Positions 9,572 through 17,023 of a DNA stretch of 64,000 bases are shown here, one piece after another. A program made the position numbers and the translations under genes. The stretch spans positions 17,829 through 81,828 of the forward strand of contig CAIMVG010000019.1 of NCBI GenBank assembly GCA_903844845.1. Direction: 5' to 3'. This DNA is from an uncultured Dehalococcoidia bacterium. Lineage in GTDB: Bacteria; Chloroflexota; Dehalococcoidia; Dehalococcoidales; UBA1222. The notes beneath the pieces are model-generated. The model was not told where the DNA came from. It ran no database searches and saw only the letters and a program-made list of their open reading frames with translations. Within the stretch, counting starts at the first letter, position 1. Each line of letters opens with the position of its first letter.

Positions 9572-10237
9572 CTATTCCCGGGCAGCGTGGATTGTTCCCA
9601 CGGGATGCCGGCACAGCTGTTCGGTCCTATATTTCCAAAAGTAATGCAACCCTGAGATTACGGTCAGGATAACTGCGCAAAGAGTAACAACGGGGGCTAA
9701 TGACAAAACGGCGTGCAGGTTGCCATGCACATCAAGTGAATTCAAAACATTACCCGATTCAAGGTCTTTTCGGAGACTGACCCATATTATCGCCATAAAC
9801 GAAACCGTGGTCTTGGCTTTGCCCCATTTGTCAACCACAAGCCTACCGGTACGGGACTTTTTTGTGCGCAGGATAAGGATAAGCAATTCTCGGGATATGA
9901 CTACCATGGGTATCCAGAGGTCTACCTGCCCGGTAGCGGTCAGCATGAGAAGCATGGCTCCAATAAATAATTTGTCACTATACATATCGCACTTGGCGCC
10001 AAACGCGGTTATCGAATTCATTTTGCGGGCTAGAAAACCATCAAAAAAATCACTCAACCCGGCTACAGCGGTGACAACCGCTGATATCAACCAGCCTTCA
10101 ACCCATCCGAGAGTGATCGGTAGAATAGCCAGCGGAAGCAGCAAGACACGTGTCAGAGTCAACCAGGTGGCGATATTCAATTTGACATTCTGGCAGGGAA
10201 GCGATTGGAACAGCACAGGAATCGCCCAGAAGGTCAT
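9572..10237 (-). CDS. pgsA: CDP-diacylglycerol-glycerol-3-phosphate phosphatidyltransferase-like
   Basis: Likely makes phosphatidylglycerol phosphate from CDP-diacylglycerol. 221 residues with several membrane helices. The motif begins SDFFDGFLARKMN and continues G-AKCD-MYSD near residues 62-86, the full CDP-alcohol phosphotransferase signature. The lead-in IATWLTLTRVLLLP is typical of PgsA. The ATG at 10237 is used; the family usually starts nearer the NIATWL segment, so the first about 18 residues may not be made. It lies 35 bases behind the gene at 10273 on the same strand, so the two are probably one operon. Substrate identity is inferred from similarity. Confidence 0.85.
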   Translation of the reverse strand: MTFWAIPVLFQSLPCQNVKLNIATWLTLTRVLLLPLAILPITLGWVEGWLISAVVTAVAGLSDFFDGFLARKMNSITAFGAKCDMYSDKLFIGAMLLMLTATGQVDLWIPMVVISRELLILILRTKKSRTGRLVVDKWGKAKTTVSFMAIIWVSLRKDLESGNVLNSLDVHGNLHAVLSLAPVVTLCAVILTVISGLHYFWKYRTEQLCRHPVGTIHAARE

Positions 10238-10272
10238 AGCGGTCCCGCCTTCTTAAATTTTTATATAATCTG

Positions 10273-10929
10273 TCAACCGAACTTCAATCTGGAACGAATT
10301 ATCTGAAAATAATTGATCATGACTGAAATCGCGAGAAGTGAGGTGATAACTGTATAAATCGGAACGAAAAAGTTGTATCTGGCCAGTATAAAAAGGTACA
10401 TCAATATCCAGACTGCTTTACGGGATAGGCTTAACAGCAGGTCACCTTTAGGGTGAAATATTAGAGTCGAAGACGGGCCGCTGCCACTCTGCTTTCTTTC
10501 GGCCATCCACAGCACCGAAAACGCAGAGAAAACAAACAGCGCCCCCAAAGTTCCATCCAGAAGCCTGGTTCGAATCAACGCCAAAGGGAAAATCAGAAAG
10601 GCAAGATTGTCTGCGAAAACGTCCTCGAATTCACCTACTCCGTTATCGTTTTGTAACATACGCGATAAGTCACCGTCAATACAGTCCAGTATCCATGCGG
10701 TGAGCATTAAACCAAGGGCAGCCGAAAATGCGGAGCGTATCCAGAAAAAATAAGATCCCACGAGCAGGAAAATCCTGATTAGTGTGATATGAGATTGATT
10801 GAGATGAAGATGTATGAAAAGTCTACAGGCTGTAAATGTCATGGGTCTGCGTATTTTGCGCATTAAAGCAACTATTGTATACCCTTGCCGGGTAATAACC
10901 GAAGAAAAGTCTCGCAGCCAGTCCGACAA
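10273..10929 (-). CDS. CDP-alcohol phosphatidyltransferase family protein (copy 2)
   Basis: Membrane enzyme of 218 residues, paralogous to the gene at 7889-8575. The signature is DCIDGDLSR followed by G-EFED-VFAD, with Ser replacing the usual Ala before Arg. TTG start at 10929 is supported by AAAGGAGG seven bases upstream. A minus-strand TATAAT at 10994-10989 is a possible promoter. It is first in an operon with the pgsA-like gene. Two relatives this diverged from PgsA in one cluster suggest a phospholipid head group other than phosphatidylglycerol. Confidence 0.83.
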   Translation of the reverse strand: MSDWLRDFSSVITRQGYTIVALMRKIRRPMTFTACRLFIHLHLNQSHITLIRIFLLVGSYFFWIRSAFSAALGLMLTAWILDCIDGDLSRMLQNDNGVGEFEDVFADNLAFLIFPLALIRTRLLDGTLGALFVFSAFSVLWMAERKQSGSGPSSTLIFHPKGDLLLSLSRKAVWILMYLFILARYNFFVPIYTVITSLLAISVMINYFQIIRSRLKFG

Positions 10930-10994
10930 AAAGGCCTCCTTTAGACTGAAGACACTCTTGCAGGTCCGAACAGTGTAATTTTCCCGGCATTATA

Positions 10995-11389
10995 TCACTT
11001 TTAGAACGTCGAACGGTATTCCTGCAAGACGATGGACACATAGTTAAGGAAATCAACATAAACGGAAATGTGCCTGGTAGTGAGAGCGGTTATTTTCAGA
11101 AGGGAAATATAACCGCGAGCAGCGGATACCTGAGATGGGACGAGAATTGAAGGTATTCCAAGAAGCAAATGCCGCTGAAGAACACGGTAATTTATCTCTC
11201 GACTGAATGAGCTATGGAAATCCCCAAACCGTGAAGAGAAACGCTATCTAATGATAAACGTGCCGGATGCCGTTTATGTCGATCCCAAGCTTACACGGTC
11301 TGAATGTGCTTAATAAACATAAGCCTCAAATCAGGCCTATTTTTCAGGTTACAGTTTCAAGCAAGGGTTCGAAAATCTGGTTAATAAAA
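10995..11389. other. Intergenic stretch without recognised gene
   Basis: About 400 bases between the CDP-alcohol transferase promoter and the tmRNA terminator. Reading both strands I see no ORF with a credible start site, no tRNA and no repeat. Confidence 0.5.
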
Positions 11390-11421
11390 GACGGAGGTCT
11401 GGATTCATCCAGACCTCCGTC
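11390..11421 (-). terminator. tmRNA terminator
   Basis: A perfect 14-base-pair stem (GACGGAGGTCTGGA with its complement) around a four-base loop, followed on the minus strand by TTTTATT. It lies just past the tmRNA CCA end. Confidence 0.9.
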
Positions 11422-11429
11422 TGTGCTCG

Positions 11430-11782
11430 TGGTGGAGACGGGGGAGAGTCGAACTCCCCGTCCAATAGAAGAGACCCAGAATCTACTACAGGATTATTCA
11501 GATCTTTAATCTCGCTCTAAAAGCCTCAACTGAAGGAGTCTTTTGAAGCCAGCCGATTAGTCTTTCGTCGCCCTTATCGGCATGTGGGCGGCGGCACCCC
11601 GACTTTTCATCACCCAGATCCTGACCCGCCGGGGTGGGGTCAGGCTGGATGGGCTAGCTTATTTAGCCAGCCAGAACCAATTCAGGTTCGGCAGTTGTTT
11701 TTTGCCACCTGTTTAATGAGGGTGATGGCACCTCAGCCTGCAATTCTGTAGCACACTTCCACTGTCGAGACCACGCGTCCCC
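11430..11782 (-). ncRNA. ssrA: Transfer-messenger RNA
   Basis: Ribosome-rescue RNA. The 3' end (11430 side) has the tRNA-like T-arm GGGGAGTTCGACTCTCCCC and encoded CCA. The acceptor strand GTCTCC pairs with the 5' GGGGAC at 11782. The tag frame is at 11692-11663 and reads AEPELVLAG then TAA, within the usual hairpin-flanked resume region; the Ala codon GCC is taken as the resume codon. The tag differs by two residues from GERELVLAG, the Dehalococcoides tag as I remember it. The gene begins 22 bases after smpB on the same strand, so the two partners are probably co-transcribed. About 353 nt. Confidence 0.95.
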
Positions 11783-11804
11783 GTGTTCGTGTGAGCCCCG
11801 CGGC

Positions 11805-12254
11805 TCAATGCCTTTTTAAGGTACGCTCGATTTCGCGCTCATCTTCCCGGCGTTTAATCGTTTCACGTTTGTCGTAAAGCTTTTTCCCGCGCCCGAGACC
11901 GATCTCGAGTTTGGCTGTGCGTTCCTTGATGTACATCCTGAGCGGAATGAGTGTCAAACCTTTTTCGGCAAGTTTCCCGACCAGAATGCGTATCTCTTTC
12001 CGATGCATGAGCAACTTGCGCGAGCGAGTCGGCTCGTGGCTCATGTAGCTTGCGGCCTCATACCGGGCTATATGTGCCCCTATCAGCCAGAGTTCCCCGT
12101 GTTCCGCTTTGACGTAAGCTTCCCCCAGGCTCACCCGGTTTTCGCGGACCGATTTTATTTCAGACCCTAACAACGCTATTCCAGCCTCAAAAGTCTCGAG
12201 GATGGTATAGTCATGATGAGCCTTGCGGTTAGTAGCGACAACCTTTATAATCAC
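11805..12254 (-). CDS. smpB: SsrA-binding protein SmpB
   Basis: Binds the tRNA-like end of tmRNA and brings it to stalled ribosomes. 149 residues, the normal length, with VATNRKAHHDY at the start, the conserved GSEIKS(V)R and GEAYVK motifs, and a basic C-terminal tail (KKLYDKRETIKRRE) that inserts into the mRNA channel. The only usable start is GTG at 12254, five bases from a TATAAT at 12265-12260, so the transcript is probably leaderless. The partner RNA ssrA follows after 22 bases. Confidence 0.96.
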   Translation of the reverse strand: MIIKVVATNRKAHHDYTILETFEAGIALLGSEIKSVRENRVSLGEAYVKAEHGELWLIGAHIARYEAASYMSHEPTRSRKLLMHRKEIRILVGKLAEKGLTLIPLRMYIKERTAKLEIGLGRGKKLYDKRETIKRREDEREIERTLKRH

Positions 12255-12259
12255 CTCTA

Positions 12260-12265
12260 ATTATA
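12260..12265 (-). promoter_or_regulatory. -10 box of smpB, leaderless start
   Basis: TATAAT on the minus strand, ending five bases before the smpB GTG. The expected transcription start falls on the start codon. The divergent gene begins close by, so any -35 region would lie in or near its coding sequence. Confidence 0.6.
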
Positions 12266-12299
12266 CCATGAAGTGAAACTACTATCAGGAAGTCTTGTT

Positions 12300-12776
12300 T
12301 TGGATCAAGTGATCGAAACCTCAAAATCAGTTTTATCCTGGGAATACAGTTTTCTCGTTTTTGTGGCGGTCTTGGGAGTTATCCAGGTTGCCGCAGCTAA
12401 CTCGGGGTTGAAAGGCCTTCTTTTTGCCCCTGGGGCGGTTCGTATCAGATTCTGGCCCTTCCGGCGGCGCTGGACACTGACCAGTATCCACTTCAGTTAT
12501 CTTTTCGCGGCCGTCACGGTCCTTCCGGCTCTGGGGTTCTTTTTTGTGTGGAATTCCCATAACGCAACCGGAATAATCCAGGGTTCTGAGCAAGCCGGGC
12601 TTTTCGTTTTGAGCACAGCCGCCGGCGGCATTTTCAGTCTTTTTGCGTCCTCGTTTATCAACCAATGGCGGCTGCAAAGCAATAAAACCAGGGCGCAGGG
12701 CCTCGAAGCCCTCAAAGAGGTCACATGGTATCAGGCGGTGTGGCGGCGCTGGGTGAGGAACTCAAATGAGTCTTGA
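12300..12776 (+). CDS. Membrane protein of unknown function, operon with PAP2 phosphatase
   Basis: About 158 residues with hydrophobic helices near 15-35, 65-85 and 100-125, separated by an Arg/Trp-rich loop (RFWPFRRRW). Two starts are possible: GTG at 12273, with no Shine-Dalgarno site, and TTG at 12300, with AGGAAG seven bases upstream; the latter is preferred. Its end overlaps the next gene by 11 bases, so the two are translationally coupled and may act together at the membrane. No family recognised. Confidence 0.65.
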   Translation: MDQVIETSKSVLSWEYSFLVFVAVLGVIQVAAANSGLKGLLFAPGAVRIRFWPFRRRWTLTSIHFSYLFAAVTVLPALGFFFVWNSHNATGIIQGSEQAGLFVLSTAAGGIFSLFASSFINQWRLQSNKTRAQGLEALKEVTWYQAVWRRWVRNSNES

Positions 12777-13398
12777 CTTGAGGCTTTTTAGTTGGATAAA
12801 CGGGCTCGGGGGCCATGTTCCCGCTTTAGATAGATTGGTCAGCGGTTTGGCCGACGATTACTTCATGATTATTGCCATGTGTCTCGTGCTGGTGGGCATG
12901 TGGTTCGGGACCCGCGAGGCTGCCGAGAGAGCACGTAATCAAATGGCCGTGTTAAAGGCGATGGCAAGCCTGGGTATCGCCAGCGGATTTGTCGCCTGGG
13001 CGAACGTTATATTTGTTGGCGATAATAAATTCCCAGGCACATCCCTTCACGAAATATTCAACCGTTCCAGGCCTTTCGTGCAGCTCGGCCCGACTGTTGT
13101 CCATGGATTTTACCAACCCACCGACCCATCTTTTCCGTCGAACCTGGCGGCGGTGGTTTTCGGTTTGGCGCTCGCTATATGGTTGATGAATAAGAGATGG
13201 GGCACATGGTTGCTGGGCATGGCATTCGTCGCCTGCTTTGCCCGTGTTTATGTGGGTATCCACTATCCTTCTGATATACTTGGGGGCTTTGCCTTTGCTG
13301 TGGCGGGTGTGGCGGCGGCGTATTTTCTTTTCTGGGCCTTGTCTCCCCTAGTGAAACTGCTCAAGTGGATACTTAAAGCCTTGTATTTAGCCGGTTAG
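12766..13398 (+). CDS. PAP2-superfamily membrane phosphatase with altered motif C2
   Basis: Relative of undecaprenyl-diphosphate and lipid phosphatases. 210 residues with about six helices. Motif C1 ends SRPF (R102, P103). Motif C3 is intact in RVYVGIHYPSD (R160, H166, D170), H166 being the expected nucleophile. Motif C2, usually PSGH or SFPSDH, reads SFPSNL: Leu127 stands where the proton-donating His should be. The protein may be slower, act on another substrate or be inactive. ATG at 12766 overlaps the upstream gene. Confidence 0.85.
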   Translation: MSLDLRLFSWINGLGGHVPALDRLVSGLADDYFMIIAMCLVLVGMWFGTREAAERARNQMAVLKAMASLGIASGFVAWANVIFVGDNKFPGTSLHEIFNRSRPFVQLGPTVVHGFYQPTDPSFPSNLAAVVFGLALAIWLMNKRWGTWLLGMAFVACFARVYVGIHYPSDILGGFAFAVAGVAAAYFLFWALSPLVKLLKWILKALYLAG

Positions 13399-13455
13399 AG
13401 CCTATTTTTCCGGTCAAAGTCTGTCTGGGAAAACCCCCTTAGACAATCAACTCTA

Positions 13456-13899
13456 TCAAGAATCTTCTGAGGAAAATGATTTCAAGTATTCTGCAAAGGC
13501 GGCCCTATCGTGCTGCGTGCCGCAGAAATCTCCGCTTTCAGTAGCTGTTATCCCCCAGACGCGCGAGAGCCCCTGGGTGCACTCCTTTCGGGATAAAGAG
13601 GGGGACCAATCCCGGCATGCCCTGGGTTTGGCGACGTGGATCGCACAAAGAGCTTCTTTACCCCGGTGAATGAGGAAAATACAACCGCCGTTATCACGGT
13701 GTTTCAGGAGGAATTTTCCCGGCACCGGCCAGCGCGGGTCAGTGTATTCAGCCCTAAGTTTTTCAACGTTGATACCCAGGAAGCCGGCTATCCTCTGCAT
13801 TTCTGAAGGCTCGAGAAGTACCTGGTACCGGGTACAGCATTCACCGCACCGGAAGCAGGCCGATGGATGTTCCGGTTTGGAGACGGAAGGGTCTGTCAT
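13456..13899 (-). CDS. YkgJ-family cysteine-cluster protein
   Basis: 147 residues. The N-terminal CFRCGECC and later Cys residues (CIFL, CAIH, CRDWSP, CTQG) give the pattern of the YkgJ/UPF0153 family, believed to bind zinc or an iron-sulfur cluster. No enzyme activity is established for the family. It is convergent with the PAP2 gene and divergent from the membrane gene at 13945. Confidence 0.85.
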   Translation of the reverse strand: MTDPSVSKPEHPSACFRCGECCTRYQVLLEPSEMQRIAGFLGINVEKLRAEYTDPRWPVPGKFLLKHRDNGGCIFLIHRGKEALCAIHVAKPRACRDWSPSLSRKECTQGLSRVWGITATESGDFCGTQHDRAAFAEYLKSFSSEDS

Positions 13900-13932
13900 T
13901 GGCTGATTGTAGCACTTTCGTACAGCAGGCTG

Positions 13933-13938
13933 TAAAAT
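13933..13938 (+). promoter_or_regulatory. -10 box, leaderless start
   Basis: TAAAAT six bases before the ATG at 13945; a weak TTGTAG lies 20 bases upstream. Transcription should begin at the start codon. Confidence 0.45.
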
Positions 13939-13944
13939 AGCCGC

Positions 13945-14661
13945 ATGAACATTTTCCGATCGATTGCCAAATGGGTTTTTATAGTGCTGATCCCTGTTTT
14001 CCTTCTATCAGGCACCATTGCCTGGGCTTTTAACAGCCTCTGGATATATACCTGCGGATTTGAGAAATACGCCGTCAGTCAAGACCTCGGTGTCTCCCCC
14101 GCCCAACTGGATAAATCTGCGGCTGAACTTATCGCCTATTTCAACAATCCCGCTGAGAAGTATTTGGACATCAATGTCACCTATGATAACGGCATCACAT
14201 CTCCGCTTTATGATCAGGCGGACATCCTGCACATGGAGGACGTAAAAAGCGTTGTGTGGCTGGACTACTGGTTGTTTGTGGTGTCGGCGCTTTATTCGGC
14301 GGGGTATTTTACAGCCATGTTAATAGGGAAACGCAACCAAAAAAGACAGGATCTGGCATCCGGATTGAAGCGGGGCGGGATCGCAACCATAGGGCTGATT
14401 TGTTTCCTTGGAGTATTCGCAGTTACCAGTTTCGATTGGTTTTTTACCACTTTCCATGAAATATTTTTCCCCCAGGGGAACTGGCAGTTTCCGATGGGAG
14501 ACCACATGATCACCCTTTTCCCGGACGGATTTTGGTCAGACGTAACCCTTCTCGTCGGGCTGGCAGCCCTGGTCCTGGCCGTTATAGTCTGGGTTGTCGG
14601 ATTTATGTGGCTCAGGCATATTAAAGCAAAGGATATTATTCCAGAGCAAAACGGCGGGTAA
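13945..14661 (+). CDS. TIGR01906 (DUF1461) integral membrane protein
   Basis: 238 residues. An N-terminal helix (about 10-30) is followed by an extracytoplasmic region containing SAAELIAYFNNP and DILHMEDVK, both typical of the family, then helices near 105-125, 145-165 and 200-225. The conserved FHEIFFPQGNW segment precedes the last helix. Members occur mainly in Firmicutes and related groups; their function is unknown. The start lies six bases behind a TAAAAT box and has no ribosome-binding site. Confidence 0.85.
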   Translation: MNIFRSIAKWVFIVLIPVFLLSGTIAWAFNSLWIYTCGFEKYAVSQDLGVSPAQLDKSAAELIAYFNNPAEKYLDINVTYDNGITSPLYDQADILHMEDVKSVVWLDYWLFVVSALYSAGYFTAMLIGKRNQKRQDLASGLKRGGIATIGLICFLGVFAVTSFDWFFTTFHEIFFPQGNWQFPMGDHMITLFPDGFWSDVTLLVGLAALVLAVIVWVVGFMWLRHIKAKDIIPEQNGG

Positions 14662-14735
14662 CTCGCGTACTCAATTTTGATTGCTTTGCCATTGAAGCAA
14701 AGATCTGACTGAGAAAATCAGATGGCATCACAAAA

Positions 14736-14767
14736 ACCGGCGCGGTTTTCATTATCACGGCGCCGGT
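14736..14767 (-). terminator. Terminator of candidate small gene
   Basis: Stem ACCGGCGC/GCGCCGGT with a 16-base loop, followed by TTTTG on the minus strand. It begins 26 bases after the stop of the small ORF at 14794-14907. Confidence 0.65.
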
Positions 14768-14793
14768 CTTGGAATATTGTTAAAAACATGGAA

Positions 14794-14907
14794 TCATCTT
14801 CCGCATGTTCGGTTCCACAGGTAGGCATATCTTTTTTGAGGCGACCAAAACAGCCAGCGGAGATGTAAAAAGGCTCTTTGAAAGGCCATGTCTTTCATAT
14901 TTTGCAC
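14794..14907 (-). CDS. Candidate small protein gene, 37 residues
   Basis: A GTG at 14907 lies six bases after a complete Shine-Dalgarno core: AAAAGGAGGTGATT at 14922-14909 matches the 16S tail almost fully. The ORF encodes 37 residues beginning VQNMKDMAFQRAF, basic and rich in Trp, Phe and Tyr, with one Cys near the end. An A/T-rich TATAAATAG on the minus strand near 14945 may be its -10 region, and a terminator follows. The complete transcription-unit layout is what supports it; no homologue is known to me. It could be a membrane-active or toxin-like peptide, but that is speculation. Confidence 0.5.
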   Translation of the reverse strand: MQNMKDMAFQRAFLHLRWLFWSPQKRYAYLWNRTCGR

Positions 14908-14945
14908 CAATCACCTCCTTTTGAACCAGATTTCCCTATTTATAA

Positions 14946-15288
14946 CGAATAATCTCTCAACAGGATAGTTTCGCAGGACCGGATATATAACCTCTTTGGC
15001 TCATTGTTGGTAATGCAGGTAGTCTTGCGCGCCCAATTTCCTTGCGGGCATCAGGTCAAAGAAGACATCGAAAACGAACCCCTGACTAGAGACGGCTTGC
15101 GCTGGTTGTCGGGAATCGGCCGATTCTGTCGTAGGGCAAGTCCGTTATAAACAGTTTCAAGGGCGTTCTTGTGGAGAAAGGGAAGTATTCATTCGCAAGA
15201 GGACTTGTTCTCCTCTGCTGTGAAGAGGCAATTGAATACAACGGACCCGAACGTTGTTTTAAAGATTGGATTGTAATGGAAGGAAGTC
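14946..15288. other. Intergenic stretch, one 14-base palindrome
   Basis: About 340 bases with no credible gene. The only structure noted is the perfect palindrome GAATCGGCCGATTC at 15113-15126. Confidence 0.45.
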
Positions 15289-15522
15289 TTACCCTGCGCC
15301 GCACGAACCGCATGAGGAGGAACTGCACCCACCGCAGGAATTTCCGCCGACCGGCGCTGTAAATCCGGTGTCATCTTTGGCGAGGCAGGAAAAATGCGAA
15401 ATTGCACGTTTGGATTGTTTTCCGCACATAGGGCAAACTGCATCATTTTCGGATTGGCTCATCGGGAGCAGCATTTCGAATTTGGACCCGCACCCCCGGC
15501 ATACATATTCGTAAATCGGCAT
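15289..15522 (-). CDS. FmdB-family zinc ribbon protein
   Basis: 77 residues. It starts MPIYEYVCRGCGSKFE, the family hallmark, followed by a second CPMCG knuckle; the four Cys form one zinc ribbon. The C-terminus is rich in Cys, Gly and Ser (SCGGCSSSSCGSCG), probably a disordered metal-binding tail. ATG at 15522 has AGAGGAA upstream. The role is unknown; proposed roles are regulatory. Confidence 0.9.
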   Translation of the reverse strand: MPIYEYVCRGCGSKFEMLLPMSQSENDAVCPMCGKQSKRAISHFSCLAKDDTGFTAPVGGNSCGGCSSSSCGSCGAG

Positions 15523-15595
15523 TTTATTCCTCTTTACACTATTTTAAGATGTTGTTTAAACTCAAGTCAAACGTCGCCTTGTATATATCTTTACG

Positions 15596-15624
15596 TTGAC
15601 ACTACCTACATCCGCCAGTATAAT
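15596..15624 (+). promoter_or_regulatory. Promoter of tRNA-Leu/tRNA-Arg
   Basis: Consensus TTGACA (15596-15601) and TATAAT (15619-15624) with a 17-base spacer. Predicted start at about 15631, just before the tRNA. Confidence 0.9.
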
Positions 15625-15634
15625 TCTATGTGTC

Positions 15635-15720
15635 GCCGAAGTGGCGGAATGGCAGACGCGCTACGTTCAGGGCGTAGTACTCGAAAGGGTGTGAGAGTTC
15701 AAATCTCTCCTTCGGCACCA
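15635..15720 (+). tRNA. tRNA-Leu (CAG)
   Basis: Acceptor GCCGAAG pairs with CTTCGGC. The anticodon arm CTACG-TTCAGGG-CGTAG reads CAG. There is a long variable arm (class II) and the 3' CCA is encoded. It precedes tRNA-Arg by four bases. Confidence 0.95.
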
Positions 15721-15724
15721 TTCG

Positions 15725-15802
15725 GCGCTTGTAGCTCAGTTGGATTAGAGCGCAGCCCTGCGAAGGCTGAGGTCGTGGGTTCGAGCCCCACCAAGCGCAC
15801 CA
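15725..15802 (+). tRNA. tRNA-Arg (GCG)
   Basis: Acceptor GCGCTTG pairs with CAAGCGC. The anticodon arm CAGCC-CTGCGAA-GGCTG reads GCG, and CCA is encoded. Most bacteria read these codons with an ACG anticodon edited to inosine; here G34 is encoded. Cotranscribed with tRNA-Leu. Confidence 0.95.
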
Positions 15803-15901
15803 TCTCCCCGTTTATTCATATCAGAACATTAGATTTCAATCGGTATTTTTTTCCGTATTTCGTTTATCTTTGGTATTATCTCAATTAAATGGCTAACTAT
15901 C

Positions 15902-16972
15902 ATGGCTGAAAAAATGCTGGTTGCCCTGAGCGGAGGAGTGGATTCGGCGGTAGCAGCCGCAATCCTCAAAAAAGCTGGCTACGACTTGACAGCCGTCACG
16001 ATGAAGATTTGTGCAAGCGAAACACAAGAGGCCAAACCTTCGGCGCGCCATGGCTGTTATGGGCCCGGAGAGACCGAGGACTTGGAAGATGCCGGGCGTG
16101 TGGCTGAATATCTGGGGATACCGTTTCACATCCTCGATCTTTGCGAGGCTTACAAAACAGAAGTTTTATCGGAATTCATTTCGGGTTACACACAGGGTCG
16201 AACGCCCAATCCTTGTGTTTACTGCAATCAGCGCGTCAAGTTTGGGGCAATGGTTGAAGCTGCTGAACAGGCGGGCCTGGAGTTTGACAGCATGGCTACG
16301 GGCCATTACGCCCGAACTTATTTCGAACCAGCCGGCGGAAGGTATTTATTACAAAAAGGGGTTGACTCAAAAAAAGACCAGTCGTATTTTCTTTCATTTC
16401 TCAATCAGCGGCAACTAAGCAGGGCCGTTTTCCCGCTTGGAGCCTTTACGAAGCAGCAGGTGCGCCAGATAGCTTCCGAAATGTTCTTGCCAGTATCAGA
16501 CAAGCCCGAGAGCCAGGATTTCGTTTCAGGAGGCTATCACAGCCTATTTCCTGAGGACGAGAGACCCGGGCCCATTACCGACGGAAAGGGGAAAGTGTTG
16601 GGGATCCACAAAGGCATATCCCGCTACACCATCGGCCAGCACAAGGGCCTCGAACTACCCGGTCAGGAAAAACTTTATGTCATCAAAATAATCGCCGAAA
16701 CCAACACCCTTGTTGTCGGCGAAGAAGAAGCCCTGTTCCGAAATGAACTGATCGCGTCCGGTCTAAATTGGATCGCGTTTGACGGGTTGACTAAATCAAC
16801 AAGGGTCGAAGCCCGAATACGCTCCGGCGCCAGCCCGGCGCCTGCACTTCTCGAGCCGAGAGGTAATGAAGCGGGTGTCATTTTTGATCAGCCCCAGAAG
16901 GGTGTGACACCGGGACAGGCAGTAGTTTTTTATGACGGCGATACCGTGTTGGGCGCCGGAATTATCAACTAA
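15902..16972 (+). CDS. mnmA: tRNA 2-thiouridylase MnmA
   Basis: Adds sulfur to U34 of tRNA-Lys, -Glu and -Gln using ATP. 356 residues. PP-loop SGGVDS at 10-15 and the first catalytic Cys in NPCVYCN (C105, with C108). The second catalytic Cys of the E. coli enzyme should sit in an ICF motif near residue 200; here the loop reads KPESQDFVSGGY with no Cys. An extra Cys (C52 in GCYGPGE) is present instead. C105/C108 with C52 could ligate an iron-sulfur cluster in a variant mechanism; this is inference. A TATTAT box lies at about 15873, and the tRNA genes upstream make a fitting neighbourhood. Confidence 0.93.
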   Translation: MAEKMLVALSGGVDSAVAAAILKKAGYDLTAVTMKICASETQEAKPSARHGCYGPGETEDLEDAGRVAEYLGIPFHILDLCEAYKTEVLSEFISGYTQGRTPNPCVYCNQRVKFGAMVEAAEQAGLEFDSMATGHYARTYFEPAGGRYLLQKGVDSKKDQSYFLSFLNQRQLSRAVFPLGAFTKQQVRQIASEMFLPVSDKPESQDFVSGGYHSLFPEDERPGPITDGKGKVLGIHKGISRYTIGQHKGLELPGQEKLYVIKIIAETNTLVVGEEEALFRNELIASGLNWIAFDGLTKSTRVEARIRSGASPAPALLEPRGNEAGVIFDQPQKGVTPGQAVVFYDGDTVLGAGIIN

Positions 16973-17023
16973 CTCACCGGTCGACTCCTTCAGAAGCGCC
17001 TTAAACAGCCTGATGCATATGCC

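Noticed and set aside
11267..11509. Plus-strand 80-residue frame over the tmRNA terminator
   Set aside because: Overlaps the tmRNA; no ribosome-binding site.
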